From NCBI RefSeq assembly GCF_014873765.1, contig NZ_JADBGG010000031.1, positions 1 through 54,224 of the forward strand: a stretch of DNA of 54,224 bases, read 5' to 3'. This document shows positions 1 to 9,628 of this stretch, in pieces (position 1 is the first letter of the stretch; each line of letters begins with the position of its first letter). The stretch is from Desulfomicrobium macestii (lineage in GTDB: Bacteria; Desulfobacterota; Desulfovibrionia; Desulfovibrionales; Desulfomicrobiaceae). The notes below the pieces were generated by a model. The model had not been told where the DNA came from and made no database searches. It saw only the letters and a program-made list of their open reading frames with translations. The position numbers were made by a program, and so were the translations under genes.

Positions 1-81
1 AAAAGCAAGTTCAATATACCGATATCATTGATTTATTTCAAGTGCAAAATGTTTCAAAACTGTATATTCAATGCAACTTTT

Positions 82-1266
82 TCACGGATTCAGGGATATT
101 CTTAATCCTCTTTTTTTAATCCAGTTGTTTATATAGACATTAAATTCCCGAAATGGGTATCTAAATTTATTCTTTATTTTAATTTTTAAATTAAAAAAAT
201 GTAATTTTTTGAGAAATCGTGTTGTATATTTTTTTCTATTTTTAATATTGTGTATGTGAAATGCAGTTATAGTTAAAATATGTTGTAATTGTGAATTTCT
301 GTCAAATATAACATTTGTCATATTCGATTTGTTAAAATTGGAGAATGACATGTTAGCTTCTCGTAAATCAGTCTCAGTCATGTTTGTATTTGTGAAATTG
401 CATTCTGAAATATTGCTTTGAAAGAAAACACAACGACAGGCATCGGCGTTACAAAATGTACTGTTAGGAAGATTAGATTTAGTAAATTTTGAATCTGCGA
501 TTTTTGCACTATTAAAGTTTGCTCCATTTAAAACAGCTTGTCGAAAACAACTGTCTGTGATGTCAGCAAATTGAAAACTTATATTTGCCAAATCTGATCC
601 CGTAAATTTATTTGCACCTCCTTTGGCATTTTTGAATTGAGCGCGAGTCAAAATTGAATCAAGAAAATGTGCGTTTCTAATTAATGAATTATGGAATTTT
701 GCTTTTGAAAAATCGCAGCTCTTAAATATAGAATTGCGAACATCTGCTCCTTCAAGAATTGTATTTGTAAATGTTGAATACTCTACAAGAGTTTCAGGGA
801 AGTTTGTCATTTTCATTATAGCTGTATCAAACACTGTTCTTAACAATATAGATTGTTCAAAATTTGCAGATGAAAGGTTAGCTTTTTTAAAAACAGTGTA
901 CTCTAGATTTGCTCTTTCGAAATTTGCATTGGTTAGTTTAGAATTAGATAAATCAGCATTAGTTAATTCAGAGTTTGTGAAGTCACAATTTTCAAGATGA
1001 GCTCCAAAGAAAATAGTACATTTTAGATTTGATTCTGTAATAGTTGAGTCATTAAGTATAGAGTTTGAAAAATCAGCAGAAGTAAAATTTCCAAAGTCAA
1101 GGTTGGCGCCATTAAGGTTAACTTGGTGGAAATCAATATGTTGAAGCTGTTGTCCGCTTAAATCCTCTTCGCTCAGGTCCGGCAGTAATTCAGGATGTCT
1201 GGAACGCCATTCGTTCCATTTGGTGACGCCTTTTAACAGAATTTGTATATGCTCTTTGTTTGCCAT
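82..1266 (-). CDS. Pentapeptide-repeat protein
   Basis: A 394-residue protein made largely of A(N/D)LXX-type pentapeptides from about residue 35 to 330, for example LNGANLDFGNF and ELTNADLSNSKLTNANF. Such repeats fold as a right-handed quadrilateral beta-helix. Members of this family can mimic DNA, act as toxin- or topoisomerase-protecting proteins, or serve as scaffolds; nothing here picks a role. The N-terminal 35 residues (KEHIQILLKGVTKWNEWR) resemble the short helical leader often seen before such repeats. The C-terminal 60 residues are Lys/Arg-rich and lack the repeat. No signal peptide or membrane segment is visible. The gene is far more AT-rich than the genes to its right, which suggests recent acquisition. 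The start codon lacks a clear ribosome binding site. Confidence 0.85.
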   Translation of the reverse strand: MANKEHIQILLKGVTKWNEWRSRHPELLPDLSEEDLSGQQLQHIDFHQVNLNGANLDFGNFTSADFSNSILNDSTITESNLKCTIFFGAHLENCDFTNSELTNADLSNSKLTNANFERANLEYTVFKKANLSSANFEQSILLRTVFDTAIMKMTNFPETLVEYSTFTNTILEGADVRNSIFKSCDFSKAKFHNSLIRNAHFLDSILTRAQFKNAKGGANKFTGSDLANISFQFADITDSCFRQAVLNGANFNSAKIADSKFTKSNLPNSTFCNADACRCVFFQSNISECNFTNTNMTETDLREANMSFSNFNKSNMTNVIFDRNSQLQHILTITAFHIHNIKNRKKYTTRFLKKLHFFNLKIKIKNKFRYPFREFNVYINNWIKKRGLRISLNP

Positions 1267-1415
1267 GGGGTGTATATATTTATTTATAAATCTGCGATCA
1301 ATCTTTTTTAGACAGTAGCACCAATGAGGAGCACAGGACTCTCTACTTCAGGCGTTGCGAGAGTTGTGTGCGTCAATTTCTGCAAATTCTTCCACAGCAT
1401 AACGGGTATGCTCAA

Positions 1416-1469
1416 GCATCTGGCGACCGAGAATGGGCCACCCAGAGCTCGTCGGAGGTCGCCAGATGC
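1416..1469. repeat. 13-bp inverted repeat
   Basis: GCATCTGGCGACC at 1416-1428 is perfectly complementary to GGTCGCCAGATGC at 1457-1469, with 28 bases between. It could be the end structure or remnant of a mobile element, or a transcribed hairpin. No T-run follows, so it is not an obvious terminator. Confidence 0.6.
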
Positions 1470-1531
1470 GTTTTCCATTAAGCAACCAGTTCCATCAAAG
1501 CCTTCTTTTTCATATCTGTCAGCAGGTTTAG

Positions 1532-1577
1532 GGAAGAAACTGGGGTCAGATCTTGGAAGAAACTGGGGTCAGATCTT
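1532..1577. repeat. Exact 23-bp tandem duplication
   Basis: Two identical 23-base units lie head to tail at 1532-1554 and 1555-1577. Each contains the core ACTGGGGTCAGATCTT. A third partial echo (gaatcttgaa) follows. From memory, similar GGGGTCAGATCTTGA motifs occur near REP-associated (IS200-like) transposases in deltaproteobacteria. No transposase is present here, so this is at most a remnant. Confidence 0.6.
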
Positions 1578-1923
1578 GAATCTTGAATTTTTCCTAAACT
1601 CTCATCTCACCATTTCCAGAATAGCCAAAGACATATCTGATCTGCATCGTGTCTGTTCAGGGTGGTGCTTGACAGCCCTTCGACGTCTTGGGCGGTGGGG
1701 TCACGTTCTCACTGATTTTTTTTAGCGAGTGAGACCGCGCTGCGAGCACGGTGGACCATCACGCAATTTTATACCGTGCAAATCGATAAGAATGTCATAT
1801 GTGTTTATTATAACATATTGAAAATATTGATTGAAGTGCTATGTAGTCATCAGCTCTGCACCCGCTACCCACTTTGTGAAGAGGGAGTGAAGGGTGCAGG
1901 AACATGAAACCATGGAGGTTTTG

Positions 1924-4900
1924 ATGGCTACGTTTTCACGGCGAGGGTTCATGAAAATCACCGGGGCGGGCGTCGCAGCCATGTCCCTCGGGCAACTGGG
2001 GTTCGATCTGAAGCCCGCCTACGCGTATGCGAAGGCCCTGAAGATCGAGGGAGCCAAGGAGGTCATCTCGACCTGTGCCTTTTGCTCCTGCGGATGTGAG
2101 ATCATCATGCATGTCAAGGACGGGAAGCTCGTCAGTTCCGAGGGCAATCCCGATTATCCCGTCAGCGAAGGCGCATTGTGCGCCAAGGGAGCGGCGTATT
2201 ACGCCATGCACGTCAGCGACCACCGCGTTCTCAAACCCAGGTATCGCGCCCCGGGTGCCGACAAATGGGAAGAGAAGGATTGGGACTGGGTCCTGGATCG
2301 CATCGCACACAAGATCAAGGATACCCGCGACAAGGATTTCGTTTTCAAGAACGACAAGGGACAGGTCGTCAACCGCTGGGAATCCTACTTTCAGCTCGGC
2401 ACTTCCCAGATGGACAACGAAGAGTGCGCGCTGGCGCACCAGATGTGTCGCGCCCTGGGCGGCGTACACATGGACCATCAGGCCCGGGTCTGACACAGCC
2501 CCACTGTAGCGGCTCTGGGAGAGTCGTTTGGACGCGGTGCTATGACCCAGCATTGGATTGATATCAAGAACGCCAATGCCATTCTGATCATGGGCAGCAA
2601 TGCTGCCGAACATCACCCTATTTCCTTCAAATGGGTGCTTAAAGCCAAGGACAAGGGCGCCAAGGTGATCCATGTGGATCCCAAGTTCTCGCGTACCTCG
2701 GCACGAAGCAGCTTCCATGTTCCGCTCCGCAGCGGAACCGACATCGCCTTCCTGGGCGGTATGGTGAAGTATATCCTGGAGAATGACCTCATTCAGAAGG
2801 AATACGTTGCCGAGTACACCAACGCTTCCTTCCTTCTCGGCGACGATTACAAGTTTGAGGACGGCATGTTCTCCGGCTTTGACCCGGCCACAGGTACGTA
2901 CGACCGCAAGAAGTGGGCCTTCGCCAAGGACGAAAAGGGCATCTCCAAGCGCGACAAGACCCTCAAGGATCCTCGTTGCGTATTCCAGCAGCTGAAAAAA
3001 CACTATGAACGTTACAACCTCGATACGGTCTCTTCCGTGACGGGTGTGTCCAAAGCCAACCTGCTCGCGGTGTACGAGGCCTATACGGCCACGGGCAAGC
3101 CCGACAAGGCCGGCACTATCATGTACGCCCTTGGCTGGACTCAGCACTCCGTCGGCTGCCAGAATATCCGGCTCGGTGCCATGATCCAGCTGCTCCTGGG
3201 CAACATCGGCGTGGCCGGCGGCGGCGTCAACGCCCTGCGCGGCGAGCCCAACGTTCAGGGCTCCACGGACCATGCCATCCTGTGGCACATCCTGCCCGGC
3301 TACCACGCCGTGCCGACGACCACTTGGCCCAAGCTCGAAGACTACCTCAAAGCCACGACTCCCAAGACCAACGATCCCAAGAGTGTGAACTGGTGGGGCA
3401 ACCGTCCCAAGTATGTCGTCAGCTTGCTCAAGGGCTGGTTCGGCGACAACGCCACTGCCGAAAACGAGTTCGGATACCAGCTGCTGCCCAAGTGCGATGC
3501 AGGCGTGGACTATTCGACCATGTTCATGTTCGATCGCATGTACCAGGGCAAGATGAAAGGTGGCATGATCTTTGGCCACAACCCGTGCATAAGCATGCCC
3601 AACACGCACAAAATCCGTGCGGCCATGCAGACGCTCGACTGGCTCGTGATGGGCGAGGTCCACGACACCGAAACCTCGTCTTTTTGGCGTCAGCCCGGTC
3701 TCGATCCGAAGAAGATCAAGACCGAGGTCTTCATGCTGCCCTCCTGTCAGCGCGGCGAGAAGGACGGCACGACCTCCAATTCCGGTCGTTGGCATCAGTG
3801 GCACCACAAAGGCTACGAGCCCCTGGGCGAGAGCAAGTCCATGGGTTGGATGCTGGTGGAGATCTTCAAACGCGTGCAGGCACTCTACGCCAAGGACAAA
3901 GGCACCTTCGCCGAAGGCGTTCTGAGCCATTGGTGGCCCGAGAAGTACGATGCCGAGCAGATGTCTGCGCTGATTAACGGCGTTTTCACCCGCGACACGA
4001 CCATCAAGGACAAGACCTACAAGAAAGGCGATCATGTGCCCGGTTTCGCGGCCCTGCAGGCCGACGGCTCCACCACCAGCCTTAACTGGCTGTATTGCGG
4101 TGCCTACCCCGAGGCAGGCAAGAACCTGACCAAGCGTCGCGAACTGACCCAGACGCCCATGCAGGCCAAGCTGGGCCTGTTCCCGAACTATACCTGGGCG
4201 TGGCCCATGAATCGCCGTCTCCTGTACAACCGCGCCTCCGTGGATCCGCAGGGCAAGCCTTTCAACCCCGAGCTGCCGGTCATCCTGTGGGAAGGCGGCA
4301 AGTGGGTGGGCGATGTTCCGGACGGTGGAGCACCGCCCATGGCCGAAGAGAAGGGCACCTATCCCTTCATCATGCAGGCTGAAGGGCATGGTCAGATCTT
4401 CGGACCTGGCCGCGTGGATGGCCCCTTCCCGGAACACTACGAACCTGCGGAAACTCCGCTGGCCAAGAACCCCTTCTCCCAGCAGATGAACAACCCCTGT
4501 ATGAAGGTGGCAAAGGCTGATGTGGATCTGCTGGCGAAGAACGCTGATCCAAAGTATCCTATCGTGCTGACCACCTACAGCCTGACCGAGCACTGGTGCG
4601 GTGGCGGCGACACCCGCAACACTCCGTATCTGCTCGAGGCTGAACCGCAGCAGTATGTGGAGATGAGCCACGAACTGGCCGCCGAAAAAGGCATCAAGAA
4701 CGGCGACGTGGTCGTGGTCGAGAGCATCCGCGGCAAGGTCCAGGCCATCGCCATGGTCACGGTGCGCATTGTGCCGTTCCAGGTGGAGGGCAAGACCGTG
4801 CATCTGGTAGGCATGCCCTTCTGCTTTGGCTGGACAACACCCGGTTGCGGCGACGCCACCAACCGTCTTACTCCTTCCGTGGGCGACCCGAACACCACGA

Positions 4901-4968
4901 TCCCGGAATACAAGGCGTGTCTGGTGAATGTGATCAAGGCCGACAAGGTCTCGGAACTGGCCATCTAA
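1924..4968 (+). CDS. fdhA: Formate dehydrogenase alpha subunit, selenocysteine-containing
   Basis: Catalytic subunit of a periplasmic formate dehydrogenase, which oxidises formate to CO2 on a Mo or W bis-pterin guanine dinucleotide site. The reading frame is interrupted by TGA at 2491-2493 and continues without a gap to 4968. Flanking residues HMDHQARV-U-HSPTVAALGE match the family's active site, so I read the TGA as selenocysteine, residue 190 of 1014. The N terminus has a twin-arginine signal (SRRGFMKITG), and a CAFCSCGCE..CAKG motif at about residues 49-80 binds the [4Fe-4S] cluster. I chose ATG 1924 because GGAGG lies five bases upstream; an in-frame GTG at 1894 is less likely. No membrane or cytochrome subunit follows, so this is the soluble FdhAB type. 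The Tat signal on this subunit alone implies co-export of the beta subunit. Confidence 0.96.
2494..2517 (+). other. Putative bacterial SECIS hairpin
   Basis: Immediately 3' of the selenocysteine TGA, CACAGCC (2494-2500) can pair with GGCTCTG (2511-2517) with one mismatch, leaving a 10-base loop that contains GU. Bacterial SECIS elements sit in the coding sequence directly after the UGA and are bound by SelB, so position fits. The exact fold is inferred by eye. Confidence 0.55.
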
Positions 4969-4983
4969 GCAGGGAGGAACGTC

Positions 4984-5706
4984 ATGACGAAGAGCATCTT
5001 CATCGATACCACCCGCTGCACGGCTTGCCGTGGCTGTCAGGTGGCGTGCAAACAGTGGCACGATCACGAGGCCGTGCCCACAAAGCAGACCGGCACGCAT
5101 CAGAATCCGCCGGATCTGAACCCCAACAACTTCAAACTGGTCCGTTTCTCGGAGCACAGGATCGAAGGCCGCGTGGAGTGGCTCTTCTTTCCGGAGCAGT
5201 GCCGCCATTGCCAGCAGCCCGGCTGCAAGGCCGCGGCCGATGCGTATGTGGACGGCGCCATCATCATCGACGAAGCCACGGGCATCGTCATCTGCACCGA
5301 AAAGACCAAGGAACTGACCAAGGAGCAGTGCGACGAGATTATCGAAGCCTGCCCCTACAATGTCCCGCGCCGCAACGATGCGACCGGCATGCTGACCAAG
5401 TGCGACATGTGCATCGATCGCGTGCAGGCCGGGCTTGTTCCCATGTGCGTCAAATCCTGCTGTACCGGAACCATGAACTTCGGCGACCGCGCCGATATGC
5501 TCAAGCTGGCCGAGGAAAGACTGGCCAGGGTCAAGAAGGAATATCCCAAGGCGGAACTGCTGGACATGGAAGACCTCTCGGTCATCTATCTGGTCAGCCA
5601 GCCGCGTGAGATGTACCACCTGTACGCCCGACGCGAAGTGAAGCCCCTGAACCGGGCCGACTTCCTCGCGGGTTTGACAAGACCCGTGCGCAACATCCTG
5701 GGCTGA
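4984..5706 (+). CDS. fdhB: Formate dehydrogenase beta subunit, four [4Fe-4S] clusters
   Basis: A 240-residue ferredoxin-type electron-transfer subunit that takes electrons from FdhA. Four cysteine groups are visible: CTACRGCQVAC near residues 12-22, CRHCQQPGC near 78-86, a CTEK..C..ACPYN group near 103-123, and CDMC..C.KSCC near 140-160. This is the pattern of the FdnH/HybA family. There is no C-terminal transmembrane helix, unlike membrane-bound FdnH, consistent with a soluble periplasmic FdhAB heterodimer. It begins 15 bases after fdhA with a strong AGGGAGGA ribosome site and is clearly co-transcribed. It has no signal peptide, so export depends on the Tat signal of FdhA. Confidence 0.95.
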   Translation: MTKSIFIDTTRCTACRGCQVACKQWHDHEAVPTKQTGTHQNPPDLNPNNFKLVRFSEHRIEGRVEWLFFPEQCRHCQQPGCKAAADAYVDGAIIIDEATGIVICTEKTKELTKEQCDEIIEACPYNVPRRNDATGMLTKCDMCIDRVQAGLVPMCVKSCCTGTMNFGDRADMLKLAEERLARVKKEYPKAELLDMEDLSVIYLVSQPREMYHLYARREVKPLNRADFLAGLTRPVRNILG

Positions 5707-5765
5707 TACATTCATTAACATGGCCCGCCGGGAATTCCCGGCGGGCCCCTTCACAAGGAGCAGAC

Positions 5766-6701
5766 ATGCCGTCCACGGAAATTCGACCAAGGCAAACCCT
5801 TCTGAACGAAATGGCCGGCAGGCACGTTGCGTTTCGTGAAATAATCGAGCGATTCGGAATGCTGCTGGACCGTCAGGCGGAGGCGCGGGAGGAATTGCAC
5901 GTCGTGAATCCTGCGAAATGCGCATACGAAGAGGAGCGTTTTCTGGGAGGAGAGCCCTTGGTGGCTTTCGTGAATCCCGAGGAGTTCGGTCCTGCCCTGC
6001 GACAGTCGGCTTCGAAGCTGTGGCCGTTTCTCGGTCTGGTTTTTCCCCCGCTTCACGAGGCTCTCGGCACCATTGGAAAACGTCTCGACGAGGACGGGGA
6101 CTGGCTGAACCTTTGTCTGCGTGCGATTGTCCATGGCGACGAGGAAGCCTTGACGCAGGCTGCCGCCCTGGCCCACGTGAGCCCCGATTTTCTGTTCATG
6201 GCCTTGCAGACGGCGTATGGGCCGTGCATCACAGCGCACAAGGAGGCTCTTTTATCCCTGGCGCCCGCCGAGCTCTGGCGCAAGCCTCATTGTCCGGTCT
6301 GTGGTTCCGCTCCGGATCTGGCCACGCTCGAATGTCATTCGGGCCAAACTGATTTTCTGATATCAAAAGGCGGGGAACTGTGGCATCACTGCTCCGCATG
6401 CAGTCATCATTGGCGTTTCGTTCGGCTGGAGTGTCCGGGCTGCGGCAATCAGGACCACAAGACCCTGGTACGCTTCTCCCTGCCGGACTCACCCCGCGAG
6501 CACATCTACGCCTGCGAGAAATGTCGGCATTACCTGCCGTGTCTGGACTTGATGGAAAGTTCCGACAAGGTGGATCTGGATCTGACTGCCCTTGGGCTTG
6601 TGCATCTGGACGCCGTCGCGCAGAGCAAGGGGTATGCGCCCCTGTCCCCGGCCCCCTGGACCGCCCTGGGTCTGGCAACGCCCGAGGCCAAGGCATCCTG
6701 A
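5766..6701 (+). CDS. fdhE: Formate dehydrogenase accessory protein FdhE
   Basis: A 311-residue cytoplasmic maturation factor for exported formate dehydrogenases. The C-terminal half carries the FdhE rubredoxin-like cysteine pairs: CPVCGS (about 177-182), CSAC..HW (about 211-215), CPGCGN (about 224-229) and CEKC..YLPC (about 250-259). In E. coli FdhE binds iron through these cysteines and interacts with the catalytic subunit before Tat export. The gene lies 59 bases after fdhB and follows an AAGGAG site. A GC-rich inverted repeat (ggcccgccgggaattcccggcgggcc) lies between fdhB and fdhE and may lower readthrough. The N-terminal 150 residues are poorly conserved, as usual for the family. Confidence 0.9.
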   Translation: MPSTEIRPRQTLLNEMAGRHVAFREIIERFGMLLDRQAEAREELHVVNPAKCAYEEERFLGGEPLVAFVNPEEFGPALRQSASKLWPFLGLVFPPLHEALGTIGKRLDEDGDWLNLCLRAIVHGDEEALTQAAALAHVSPDFLFMALQTAYGPCITAHKEALLSLAPAELWRKPHCPVCGSAPDLATLECHSGQTDFLISKGGELWHHCSACSHHWRFVRLECPGCGNQDHKTLVRFSLPDSPREHIYACEKCRHYLPCLDLMESSDKVDLDLTALGLVHLDAVAQSKGYAPLSPAPWTALGLATPEAKAS

Positions 6702-6803
6702 CTCTTCATACTCTTCACCCTCCTCCTTAGGTGATGGGCCGTCAATGGACTGGGCGAGTCCGTTGGCGGCCGCTTTCATTTCAACCCGCAAGCTCATCCC
6801 GCC

Positions 6804-7754
6804 TCATTTGCGGGGCACGAACATGCACAGCATCTGGGCCAGGATGGGAACGAGATCCTGGTCGCGGGAGTTGTAGCGGAGTTCGCATTCCTTCAGATAG
6901 AGCGGGAAATGCGAGGCCGGCACGCCGCGCATGTGGCGCAGGCGCAGCTTGGCGAAAGTCCAGAACGGGGACGCCTCGACAGGCAGGCGCTTGTCCGCGT
7001 GCCTGATGTACTTGGCGGGCCAAAGGCCGGGTCCGCAGGAGACGAGGGACAGATACTGCTTGTAGGGCGCGGTGTAGACCACCTGCCCGACGCTTGCCGT
7101 CTTGAGGTAGAAGTTGAGTTTGAAGTGCAGCAGATTTTCGGCGCTGAGGGAGGGCATGAGGTCGCAGATGGCCACGCCGCCCAGTTCGATGATGCCGAAG
7201 ACCGGGGCATCGACAATGGCCGCCGTCGGCATGGGATTGCCCGGGCCGGGCCACACGCCCGCCTCGTAGAGCCTTTCGGCGTCCAGCGCCTGGGCCACTA
7301 TGGCCCGGCGTACGGTATCGGCAGCTTTCAGGATGGTCGCGTAATTCACGTCCATCTCCGTTGAGATGCAGACCGGAGCTATGTCCAGTGCGAAAAGCTT
7401 CAGGAACCAGAGCCATTGCCTTGAGGTGAAGGCGCAGCGATTCAGGAATCGGCGGCTGAAATCATGAAAGGTGTAGCCGCAGCGGCCGCATCTGCGTCTG
7501 CCGTCGGCGAGGCGATAGAGTTTGCGGTTTTTGCAGCTCGGACAATATCTTTGATGGTTTTTCCAGCAAAAATCCAAAAGGAATTTTCGTGCGGACTTCT
7601 CCGTGAAAGTCAAGCTATTGAAGCTGATGATGTCTATTTTTGCCATGCCCTGCCGTGCCGGATCGTCAATGTGTTCAGGTAGAGTGGGTGCGTTATCGGC
7701 GGTTTTGTCACAAACAATCATGCCTAACAAGACATAATGACGAGCGAGTTTCAT
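6804..7754 (-). CDS. Zinc-ribbon IS1595-like transposase-derived protein
   Basis: A 316-residue protein with an N-terminal zinc ribbon (CPSCKNRKLYRLADGRRRC then CGYTFHDFS) followed by an IS1595/ISXO2-type transposase-like core. The C-terminal HFPLYLKECELRYNSRDQ resembles the conserved end of that family. One acidic residue is visible in IVDAPVFGIIELGG; I cannot place a full DDE/DDN triad. No terminal inverted repeats or target duplications flank it, and it stands alone and opposite in strand within a formate dehydrogenase/molybdopterin gene block, so it may be domesticated. The start is uncertain: ATG 7754 has no ribosome site, and in-frame ATGs at 7721 and 7646 are possible, with the recognisable protein starting near the last. 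Confidence 0.65.
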   Translation of the reverse strand: MKLARHYVLLGMIVCDKTADNAPTLPEHIDDPARQGMAKIDIISFNSLTFTEKSARKFLLDFCWKNHQRYCPSCKNRKLYRLADGRRRCGRCGYTFHDFSRRFLNRCAFTSRQWLWFLKLFALDIAPVCISTEMDVNYATILKAADTVRRAIVAQALDAERLYEAGVWPGPGNPMPTAAIVDAPVFGIIELGGVAICDLMPSLSAENLLHFKLNFYLKTASVGQVVYTAPYKQYLSLVSCGPGLWPAKYIRHADKRLPVEASPFWTFAKLRLRHMRGVPASHFPLYLKECELRYNSRDQDLVPILAQMLCMFVPRK

Positions 7755-7937
7755 GCGGTTGGGTCAAAAAGACGCAGTGATTTGTCTTGGCGAAAAAAAA
7801 TCAATAAATTTAGACGAATGTCGAATTAAAGGGCTGGGCCAAAGCGATAGGTTGTGCAGCACGGGGGCGTTGCGGCGGCATGGTTCCATGATATGTTCCT
7901 GCGCGACATGACACGAAATTTCATAATTGGAGCGCCC

Positions 7938-9620
7938 ATGAACATGCCCGACGGATCTTCAGCCCTGAGTTATGCCAGCCCCGTCATTGGTCCGTACACC
8001 GTAGACGAATTCATAGAAGCGGCGGGACGCTTTCACGGATATGCCGCGCCCGGCCTGATACTGGGCGGGTTCATGGTCCATGAGGCGAAAAGCCATATCG
8101 CCGAGGGAATCCTCTTCGACGCCATCTCCGAAACCGCCTGGTGTCTGCCGGACGCCGTGCAGATGCTGACCCCTTGCACTGTGGGCAACGGCTGGCTGCG
8201 AATTTTCCATCTTGGCCTCTACGCCGTCTCTCTTTTTGACAAGTTCACCGGCAAGGGCGTGCGCGTGGCCGTGGAGACGGACCTGCTTACGCCCTATCCG
8301 ACCATCCGCGAGTGGCTTTTCAAGCTCAAGCCCAAAAAGGAGCAGGACAGCAAGCGTCTGCGCGAGGAGATCCGCATGGCGGGGGCATCCATCTGTTCCG
8401 TGAAGGAGATCGCGCTGCGGCCGGAATTCATGGGAGGGCGCGGCAAGGGGGCCATCGCGGCCTGTCCGTCCTGTGGTCAGGCCTATCCGGCCCGGGATGG
8501 CTCGGTCTGCCGGTCCTGCCGGGGCGAGTCCCCCTACATGGGCTGGATCGGAGGCTATGATCTGCGCGAACTGGGCTTCGACGGGCCAAGGCTCCGGGTG
8601 GTCGCGGCCGAAGAGGCGGTGGGCGAGAAGACCCTGCACGACATGACCTGCATCGATCCGGGCGTGAGCAAGGACGCCGCCTTCACGCGCGGGCAGGTGC
8701 TCGATGTAGGTGACGTCTGCCGTCTGCAGCGTATGGGCCGGTTCGAGGTCTATGTGGAGGATGAGGAGCTGGAGGAATCGCGCTGGGTTCATGAGGACGA
8801 TGCGGCGAGACTGCTGGCCGCGGCCGTGGCCGGAGACGGGGTGGATTGTTCGGGAGAGCCCCGCGAAGGCAAGATCACCATGGTCGCCCGGCACGGAGGA
8901 CTCGTGACCATAAACGAGGAGGCGCTCGAAGAGCTGAACGCCATCCCCGGCGTCATGTGCGCCACACGTCACGCCTTCAGCGTGGTCGAGAAGGGACAGC
9001 AGATCGCGGCCACTCGCGCCATTCCACTCTATCTTGGCCGGGATACGCTCGGCGAGGCGCTGCGCACCCTGGGCGGCGGTCCCGCCGTCAGCGTGCGTCC
9101 CTTCGGCAAACGCCAGGTCGGCATCCTGGTCACGGGCACGGAAGTGTTCAAGGGCCTGGTCGAGGATCGTTTCATTCCCATCATCACCGCCAAGGTCGAG
9201 GCCTACGGATGTCCCGTGGTGGCCACGGACATCGTGCCTGACGAGCGTAAGCTCATTTGCCGGGGCGTACAGGACATGCTCGATCGCGGCGTCGAGCTGA
9301 TCGTGACCACGGCCGGTTTGTCGGTGGATCCCGGAGACGTGACCCGGCAGGGGCTTGTCGATGCCGGTCTGGAAAACCTGCGCTACGGCACGCCCATCCT
9401 GCCGGGGGCCATGACGCTGCTGGGCTCGATCGAGGGCGTGGAGCTGATCGGCGTTCCGGCCTGCGCCCTGTATTTCAAAACCACGAGCCTTGATCTGTTG
9501 TTGCCGAGGGTGCTGGCCGGAATGTCTCCGTCACGCCGCGAACTGGCCAGGCTTGGCCACGGCGGACTGTGCATGCAGTGCAAACGCTGCACCTATCCCA
9601 AATGTCCGTTTGGAAAGTGA
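7938..9620 (+). CDS. FmdE-like / MoeA-like molybdopterin-binding fusion protein
   Basis: A 560-residue two-part protein. Residues 1-160 resemble FmdE (formylmethanofuran dehydrogenase subunit E family), with the GKGVRVAV motif, followed by a zinc ribbon (CPSCGQAYPARDGSVCRSC). The family's usual HGHxCPG appears here as FHGYAAPG, so the first cysteine is lost. Residues about 210-550 resemble the MoeA/MogA molybdopterin-binding fold (GILVTGTEVFKG, TTAGLSVDPGDVT). The end carries a cysteine tail, GLCMQCKRCTYPKC. The role is probably handling of molybdenum cofactor or metal for the neighbouring formate dehydrogenase or aldehyde oxidoreductase; this is inference. ATG 7938 is chosen for its GGAG five bases upstream over the upstream in-frame start at 7854. 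The ModE-like gene starts 9 bases after its stop. Confidence 0.85.
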   Translation: MNMPDGSSALSYASPVIGPYTVDEFIEAAGRFHGYAAPGLILGGFMVHEAKSHIAEGILFDAISETAWCLPDAVQMLTPCTVGNGWLRIFHLGLYAVSLFDKFTGKGVRVAVETDLLTPYPTIREWLFKLKPKKEQDSKRLREEIRMAGASICSVKEIALRPEFMGGRGKGAIAACPSCGQAYPARDGSVCRSCRGESPYMGWIGGYDLRELGFDGPRLRVVAAEEAVGEKTLHDMTCIDPGVSKDAAFTRGQVLDVGDVCRLQRMGRFEVYVEDEELEESRWVHEDDAARLLAAAVAGDGVDCSGEPREGKITMVARHGGLVTINEEALEELNAIPGVMCATRHAFSVVEKGQQIAATRAIPLYLGRDTLGEALRTLGGGPAVSVRPFGKRQVGILVTGTEVFKGLVEDRFIPIITAKVEAYGCPVVATDIVPDERKLICRGVQDMLDRGVELIVTTAGLSVDPGDVTRQGLVDAGLENLRYGTPILPGAMTLLGSIEGVELIGVPACALYFKTTSLDLLLPRVLAGMSPSRRELARLGHGGLCMQCKRCTYPKCPFGK

Positions 9621-9628
9621 GGAATGCC

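Larger units (their letters stand above)
1267..1923. other. Gene-poor junction with repeats
   Basis: No convincing gene in about 650 bases. Base composition shifts here from the AT-rich pentapeptide gene to the GC-rich formate dehydrogenase genes. The stretch holds an inverted repeat and an exact tandem duplication, listed separately. A 133-codon open frame crosses both repeats and has no recognisable domain, so I do not call it. The last 150 bases must hold the fdhA promoter, but I see no clear -35/-10 pair. Confidence 0.5.

Noticed and set aside
1324-1725. 133-codon plus-strand frame in the left junction
   Set aside because: It runs through the inverted repeat and the tandem duplication, lacks a ribosome site and shows no known domain.
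2490-2542. fdhA as a pseudogene or two separate genes split by a stop
   Set aside because: The frame and the conserved active site continue straight through TGA, as expected for selenocysteine.
1936-5925. Very long minus-strand open frame of 1329 codons
   Set aside because: It lies antisense to fdhA-fdhB-fdhE, whose motifs are unmistakable. GC-rich third positions remove stops on the opposite strand. No domain or ribosome site supports it.
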